Shown here: in pieces, positions 50,682-54,726 of the stretch
How the letters are laid out: each line of letters starts with the position of its first letter
Position numbering within the stretch: the first letter of the stretch is position 1
Assembly: GCF_029946515.1 (NCBI RefSeq)
Contig: NZ_JARZHH010000074.1
Coordinates: forward strand, 1-54,726
Length of the DNA: 54,726 nucleotides
Direction of reading: 5' to 3'
From: Polyangium sp. 6x1
Lineage (GTDB): Bacteria > Myxococcota_A > Polyangia > Polyangiales > Polyangiaceae
Made by a program: the position numbers and the translations under genes
Notes under the pieces: generated by a model
What the model was told of the DNA's origin: nothing
The model's input: the letters and a program-made list of their open reading frames with translations, nothing else
Databases searched by the model: none

Positions 50682-51404
50682 ATGCCCTCCATGCGTACGC
50701 TATCGTGGTTCGTAGGTGGGTTATTGGCTTTGGTGTTGTTCGCCGCTTGCGGCGGAGACGAATGCAAGCCATTGGACGAGAGGTGCAACGGATCGCAATT
50801 CCAGAGGTGCATCGGCGAGAAGACCTGGAGCATCATGCCGGGGACGCGGCCCGTCTACGTATGGGAGGACGCGCAATGCACCGGCCTGTGCGTGGAAATA
50901 GGCGGACAGGCCGTCTGCGAGCCGCAGCCAGACAGCCGTTGTCCTTCGTGCAAGGGAGACTGCGAGCACGGCGCCGCCTTGTGCGTCGGAAACTCGGCAC
51001 TCGCCTGCGACGCGAAAGGGCGTTTGCTCCGCGAGAGCGTATGCGACGTCGCATGCGCAGTCGGCGTGTCAGCGACCACGAAAGAACCCATCGCCCTGTG
51101 CGCCCTCTCATCCGACCCAGAGCCCGCCTGCGAAGGCCGCGACAGCACCGGCGGCGTAGCCTGCGTCAACGGGCAAATGACAAGCTGCGAAGCCGGATTT
51201 GCAATCGAACGTCTCACACAGAACAACGGAGCTTGTGACCCTTCAGAATTCTGCGTCGAAACGAAGACCACCGCCCTATGTGCCCTCGAGCCCTCGCCCA
51301 ACCCAAACTGCCTGGGCGTAGAAGACTTCGGCCACGTATGCGTCGACAGCACCACCCTCTGGTGCCGCGGAGGCTTCATCGTCGACCGCGGCCCCGCTTG
51401 CTAG
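50682..51404 (+). CDS. Hypothetical Cys-rich lipoprotein
   Basis: A 240-aa protein with a signal peptide (MPSMRTLSWFVGGLL then ALVLFAACGG, lipobox) and a mature region carrying about 20 Cys spread in short loops, for example CPSCKGDCEHG, CDVACAV and CVNGQMTSCEAG. Cys content this high suggests an extracellular disulfide-rich domain. No DUF4215 or EGF motif is clear. The start is uncertain: ATG 50682 gives the best signal peptide, while 50652 and 50691 are also possible. Repeat copy R5 begins about 10-29 bp after the stop. Function unknown. Confidence 0.7.
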   Translation: MPSMRTLSWFVGGLLALVLFAACGGDECKPLDERCNGSQFQRCIGEKTWSIMPGTRPVYVWEDAQCTGLCVEIGGQAVCEPQPDSRCPSCKGDCEHGAALCVGNSALACDAKGRLLRESVCDVACAVGVSATTKEPIALCALSSDPEPACEGRDSTGGVACVNGQMTSCEAGFAIERLTQNNGACDPSEFCVETKTTALCALEPSPNPNCLGVEDFGHVCVDSTTLWCRGGFIVDRGPAC

Positions 51405-51412
51405 CGTACCAG

Positions 51413-51903
51413 CGTTTCGCTGGAGCGCTTCGCTGGGGCTTTGCCCCAGGCCCCACCGGGGCTATCCGCCCCTGGACCCGGACCAGCGCAAGCGCTGGAC
51501 CCGGGGTCGATGAACTGCGCAATGCGCAGTTCATCGAACAGGCCGAGTCAAGACTGGCAACGATCCTGTCAGTCAAAACGGCAGCGCTGACGGTTCAACT
51601 GGCGACGCGGTCCCACCGGTCTGTGGGAAGAACTGCGCATCGCGCAGTTCTTCCCCAAACGGTCCAGGGCTGGCTCTGCAAAGAGGGGGCGGACAGCTTA
51701 AAAAACTTTCCCCGCATCGACTGCGCTTCGCGCAGTCGATGCCCAGAGGTCCAGGGCTGGCTCTGCAAAGATGGGGCGGACAGCTTAAAAAACTCTCCCC
51801 GCATCGACTGCGCTTCGCGCAGTCGATGCCCAGAGGTCCAGGGCTGGCCCTGGTTCGGGTCGAGGGGCGAACAGCCCCCGCGGGGCCCGGGGCAGCGCCC
51901 CGG
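51413..51903. repeat. Hairpin repeat copy R5 (core 51433-51903, 471 bp)
   Basis: The longest copy and the same orientation as R2: CTGGGGC/GCCCCAG (51433-51439/51443-51449), the TCGATGAACTGCGC-type stem, linker, GGGAAGAACTGCGC stem, then two tandem copies of the internal module with CATCGACTGCGC stems, and finally CCGGGGC/GCCCCGG (51887-51893/51897-51903). It is exactly 87 bp longer than R2 (384 bp), one module. The short stretch 51413-51432 repeats CGCTTCGCTGG as in the outer end of R2. It fills the convergent gap between the Cys-rich lipoprotein stop (51404) and the aminotransferase stop (51928). Confidence 0.9.
51661..51834 (+). repeat. Two tandem 87-bp modules inside R5
   Basis: Copy 1 is 51661-51747 and copy 2 is 51748-51834. 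They differ at very few bases (for example AGAG vs AGAT near position 24, and CTTT vs CTCT before the hairpin). Each begins GGTCCAGGGCTGGCTCTGC, has an A-rich centre (TTAAAAAACT) and ends with the CATCGACTGCGC hairpin and CCCAGA. A partial third start follows at 51835. Confidence 0.92.
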
Positions 51904-51927
51904 CGCGGCGCCTTGCGAAGGTACCGA

Positions 51928-53220
51928 TCAGCTCGCCATGAGGGAGCGCAACCGCGGGAATGCCGCCTGGATGTCGTCCATCGACACGGCTCCCACGCTC
52001 AGGCGGAACCAGCCGTTCTCCTCGCGCAGCCCGAACGCCTGGAAGGGCACGACGGCGAGACCTGCTTCTTCCAGCAGCACCTTGCGGATCTCGTCGTTCG
52101 TCTGGATCGTACGGCCTCGGATCGTCTTGCCGATCCAGTCGAAGCGCGCGGACAGGTAGATGGCCCCTTGCGGCGCGATCGCGTCGACGGGCAATCCTTC
52201 GCGTTTCATCGCGGAGAACCCGGCGAAGAGCGCGTCGAGCCGCTCCTTCACCTTTGCCTTTGCGCCGGAGAGGAACGCGTGCATCGCGTCGGGCGCGTCG
52301 AGCAGCGCGGCCGTCGCGACTTGCTCGGCCTTCGGCGCCCAGGCGCCCACGTGTCCGAGGATGTCGGCCATGCGCCGGCGCACTGCGGGTGGCATGAAGC
52401 CCCAGCCGACGCGCATGCCTGTTGCGCAGAAGGACTTCGACAGCGCGTCGAGCAAGAGCGTGTAGGGCGCGACCTCGGGCACGAGCGAGACGGGCGTCTC
52501 GTGGCGCGCCTCGCCGTGCGTGAGCATCCAGTAGACCTGGTCGTACACGAGGAACACCGGGCGCAGACCCTCGGCTTCGCGGCGGCGGTTCTCGCTGAGC
52601 ACGAGCTCGGCGATGCGCTGCAGCTCGTCGCGCGAGATGACCGTGCCGGTCGGGTTCAGGGGCGAGTTCACGAGCAGCAGCCGCGCCGAGCTGATGTGGG
52701 GCCGGAAATCGTCGGCGGTCGGGAAGAAGTTCGACGCGGCCGAGACGGGGATCTCCACGGCTTTCGCGCCGGAGAGGTAGGCGTAGTGGTTGTTGTTCCA
52801 GGACGGCACGGGGTAGACGGCTACGTCGCCGGGATCGATGAGCGTGCGGTAGGCGCCGTAGAGCAGCGGGCGGGCGCCGCCGGCGACGAGCACGGACTCG
52901 AGCGGGTACTTGAGGCCGAGCTCGCGTTCGTAGAAGCGTACGAGCGCTTCGCGCAGGACGAGCACGCCGTCGGAGGGCGGGTAGTTCGTGTGGCCCTCGG
53001 CGAGCGCGGCGCGCGTGCCTTCGCAGAGCTCGGTGGGGATGGGGAAGTAGGCCGGATCGAAGTCGCCGACGGTGAGGTTGCAGATCTGGGCGCCTTTGGC
53101 CTTCATGGCCCGGATCTCGCCGGCGATCTTCAGGATCTCGGAGCCGATGACGCCGCGCGCGAGCGCGGAGAGGCCGGCGTCACCGACCTCGAGCGGAGGA
53201 AATTCGAGGGCCGTTACCAT
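51928..53220 (-). CDS. PLP-dependent class I/II aminotransferase
   Basis: A 430-aa fold-type I PLP enzyme. Visible are NLTVGDFDP (N-terminal arm), SDGVLVLREAL, VAGGARPLL (PLP phosphate region), YPVPSWNNNHY, LLVNSPLNPTGTV (Asn and Pro of the cofactor pocket), FLVYDQVYWML and LDALSKSFCATGMRVGW with the PLP lysine in SKSF. It resembles aspartate/aromatic aminotransferases and valine-pyruvate type enzymes; the amino donor is not decidable. ATG 53220 is preferred; 53238 would add six residues. It follows the LysR gene on the same strand across about 150 bp. R5 lies beyond its stop. Confidence 0.9.
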   Translation of the reverse strand: MVTALEFPPLEVGDAGLSALARGVIGSEILKIAGEIRAMKAKGAQICNLTVGDFDPAYFPIPTELCEGTRAALAEGHTNYPPSDGVLVLREALVRFYERELGLKYPLESVLVAGGARPLLYGAYRTLIDPGDVAVYPVPSWNNNHYAYLSGAKAVEIPVSAASNFFPTADDFRPHISSARLLLVNSPLNPTGTVISRDELQRIAELVLSENRRREAEGLRPVFLVYDQVYWMLTHGEARHETPVSLVPEVAPYTLLLDALSKSFCATGMRVGWGFMPPAVRRRMADILGHVGAWAPKAEQVATAALLDAPDAMHAFLSGAKAKVKERLDALFAGFSAMKREGLPVDAIAPQGAIYLSARFDWIGKTIRGRTIQTNDEIRKVLLEEAGLAVVPFQAFGLREENGWFRLSVGAVSMDDIQAAFPRLRSLMAS

Positions 53221-53372
53221 GGGAGAGGCGCGGAGCATACTCGCAGATCCGAGGCTGGGGAACGGCAGATTGCGCGCACTTTTTTCGTGCGAATCCGTCC
53301 GGGGCAGGGAACGGAGGCAGGTGCGCGAGCGGACGCGGGGGATCGGCCGGTGAAGGATGTTGTTGCTCGGCG

Positions 53373-54302
53373 TCACCGGAGAGGCCGCGCGACGAGGTCC
53401 TCGGCTAGCTTTCGTAGCGCCGCTTCCCGTGGGTGCCCCTCGCGCCAGACGAGCCGGAACCAGTCGCTCGGTAGCTTCGCCTTCGGCAAGATCGGTACGA
53501 GCCGGCCCCGCCGCAGATCACTCGCCACGAAGTAGTGCGGCAGCACGGCGACGCCCGCTCCTGCGAGGGCGCGCAGGCGCACGGCGCCTATCGTGCCGAG
53601 AACCTCCACGCGCCGAAAAGCCCAGTCCTCGCTTCCCGGGCGTGTGTCCAGGAAGTAGCGGAAGAGCGGCAGGTCGCGTTGCGCGTCGAGCAGCGTGTGC
53701 GCGGCGCAATCTTCTCGATCCGCGAGGGGGCGACGCGCGAGGAGCTGCCGTTGCCCCACGAAGACGTACCGCTCCTCGTGCAGGCGCGCGTACGAAAAAC
53801 CTGCGTCCGAGAGCCGCGCGCTCGAGACGAACGCGTCGATCACGTCGCGCTGCGCCTGCCGGACGAGGTCCGGCGTGTCTCCGAAGGAAAGGTGAAGCCT
53901 GCGCTCGGGGCGCGCCGCCGTGAGCGCGTCGAGCGCTGGGACGAGCCAGCTCAGGCCGAGCTCGAAGCGCGTGCCGATCGTGAGCTCGTAGGGCATCGGC
54001 GCGCCGTCTTCGCGGAGCACGACCTCGCCGCACCGCCGGGCCTGATCGAGGCAACGTTGCGCCTCCGGCACGAGGCGTTCGCCTGCGGCGGTGAGCGCGA
54101 CGCGGCGGGTCGTGCGGTCGAACAGGGGCGCGCCGAGCGTGTCCTCGAGGCGCTGGATGCGATCGCTGAACGCCGCGGGTGATAACGCGACGGCGCGCGC
54201 CGCCACGCGGAAGTTCAGGTGTCGCGCCGCGGCCAGGAAGCAACGGAGCGATTCGAGGTCGGGGAGGGAGGCGCCGGTGTGGAGGGGAGCGGTGTCGATC
54301 AT
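53373..54302 (-). CDS. LysR-type transcriptional regulator
   Basis: A 309-aa LTTR: winged helix-turn-helix at about residues 15-75 (LESLRCFLAAARHLNFRVAARAV, read in parts, then LSPAAFSDRIQRLEDTLGAPLF and TRRVALTAAGERL), and a C-terminal periplasmic-binding-type effector domain (about 95-300, with IGTRFELGLSWLVPAL and LDAQRDLPLFRYFLD). Its own start codon sits inside a perfect inverted repeat (54301-54323), a likely autoregulatory operator. The lipoprotein gene at 54449 is divergent, and the aminotransferase gene lies downstream. LTTRs usually control a divergent neighbour, so either is a candidate target. Confidence 0.93.
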   Translation of the reverse strand: MIDTAPLHTGASLPDLESLRCFLAAARHLNFRVAARAVALSPAAFSDRIQRLEDTLGAPLFDRTTRRVALTAAGERLVPEAQRCLDQARRCGEVVLREDGAPMPYELTIGTRFELGLSWLVPALDALTAARPERRLHLSFGDTPDLVRQAQRDVIDAFVSSARLSDAGFSYARLHEERYVFVGQRQLLARRPLADREDCAAHTLLDAQRDLPLFRYFLDTRPGSEDWAFRRVEVLGTIGAVRLRALAGAGVAVLPHYFVASDLRRGRLVPILPKAKLPSDWFRLVWREGHPREAALRKLAEDLVARPLR

Positions 54303-54331
54303 CGTTCGGTGAACCCGAACGATACAGTATC
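54301..54331. promoter_or_regulatory. Inverted-repeat operator over the LysR start codon
   Basis: ATCGTTCGG (54301-54309) pairs with CCGAACGAT (54315-54323) around 5 nt, and a second small palindrome, GATAC-A-GTATC, occupies 54321-54331. The first includes TCGG...CCGA with a T-N11-A spacing, the form expected for a LysR box. It overlaps the LysR ATG at 54302 and lies upstream of the divergent lipoprotein gene. A related half-site (GTTCGG) is at about 54353. Confidence 0.6.
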
Positions 54332-54448
54332 AAATATTCTGATTCACAGGACGTTCGGCGAAGCGCAACCTGTGAAGTGCCAGCGGGGAGCCGTGCGGCG
54401 CACGGTCTTCCGTCTGGAATCCGGTCTTCCTTCACGTGAGGTGATGCA

Positions 54449-54726
54449 ATGAACATCGAAAAACTGTTCAATGTCCTGGTCCTGGGAGGCGCGGCGCTCG
54501 GTCTCGCTGCGTGCAACCACGCGAGCGACGGGGGGAACGGCGGCGACGGCGGCGCGGCGGGCGCGAATGGCGGGAATGGCGGGAATGGAGCGGGCGATGA
54601 GGGCGGCGCGGGCGCGACGTCCGGCGGCGGCGAAGGCGGCGCGGGCGCGACGTCGGGCAGCGGCGGCGCGGGCGGCGAAGGCGCGACGTCGGGCAGCGGC
54701 GGCACGGGCGGCGCGAGCAGCCTCGA
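54449..54726 (+). CDS. Lipoprotein with Gly-rich tandem linker (5' part)
   Basis: The gene begins at ATG 54449 (GAGGTGA upstream) and runs off the window end. The N-terminus is a signal peptide with a lipobox (LGLAAC, Cys20). From about residue 25 the sequence is a Gly/Ala/Ser/Asn-rich linker with tandem units such as GGAGATSG and GSGGAGGE, typical of myxobacterial surface lipoproteins. The functional domain is not in the window. It is divergent from the LysR gene and may be its target. Confidence 0.75.
   Translation, partial: MNIEKLFNVLVLGGAALGLAACNHASDGGNGGDGGAAGANGGNGGNGAGDEGGAGATSGGGEGGAGATSGSGGAGGEGATSGSGGTGGASSL

Noticed and set aside
51278-52159. Long open frame running through repeat R5, with peptide repeats such as EVQGWLCKEGADSLKN
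   Set aside because: It is a translation of the hairpin repeat (the same peptides appear from other copies), overlaps two genes on other frames, has no start signal, and encodes no domain.

Overview
The window is very GC-rich chromosomal DNA from a myxobacterium, most likely of the Polyangium/Sorangium group (Polyangiales, Myxococcota). The evidence is the set of gene families. There are three Hanks-type Ser/Thr kinases, PEGA/TPR proteins, a lipoprotein with DUF4215 (Myxococcus cysteine-rich) repeats, a secreted protease ending in a MYXO-CTERM-like sorting tail, many lipoproteins with Gly- or Pro-rich linkers, and a sigma-54 promoter with a perfect consensus match. I see no rRNA, tRNA, CRISPR array, integrase or transposase gene. 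The gene content looks like ordinary chromosome, interrupted by an unusual dispersed repeat.

Layout. 1-2361 (+): the end of a DUF533/TerB-like protein, then overlapping archease and RtcB RNA ligase genes (RNA repair). 2362-4226 (-): a two-gene ABC exporter. 4412-8925 (-): a 1045-aa Cys-rich surface lipoprotein and a phosphodiester-glycosidase-like lipoprotein. 9197-13207 (+): an M36 protease preceded by a strong leader hairpin. 13212-17464 (-): a lipoprotein esterase overlapping a 1151-aa membrane protein of unknown function. 17732-23351 (+): DUF4142 lipoprotein, HAD phosphatase, a sigma-54-driven membrane protein with a VWA lipoprotein, and a rhodanese lipoprotein interrupted by an in-frame TGA. 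23486-36530: a kinase-TPR protein, DUF2325, an acyl-CoA ligase, then on the minus strand a GH92 mannosidase and a threonine dehydratase, then a kinase co-transcribed with a TPR-PEGA-TonB receptor. 36948-43667 (-): quinone oxidoreductase, an orphan periplasmic binding lipoprotein, and a kinase/PEGA/ATPase operon. 43802-54726: DUF2267, leucine dehydrogenase, small membrane proteins and lipoproteins, an epimerase, a phytochelatin-synthase-like protease, an aminotransferase, a LysR regulator and the start of a lipoprotein.

Two observations stand out. (1) The rhodanese gene (22905-23351) carries an in-frame TGA at codon 109, exactly where related rhodaneses have Cys. The reading frame continues with rhodanese sequence to a normal stop, and 20 nt after the TGA there is a 7-bp hairpin with a GGUC-type loop, the hallmark of a bacterial SECIS. 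I infer a selenocysteine rhodanese with a U-x-x-C motif. (2) A family of long modular elements occurs five times (about 4287, 26039, 36548, 39641 and 51433). Each full copy is a chain of perfect hairpins arranged as two inverted, related arms around a linker. Copies differ by whole modules (exactly 87 bp between two of them), and base changes in the stems are compensated on the other strand. All sit within about 35 nt of a stop codon (the partial copy within 25). I do not recognise this element.
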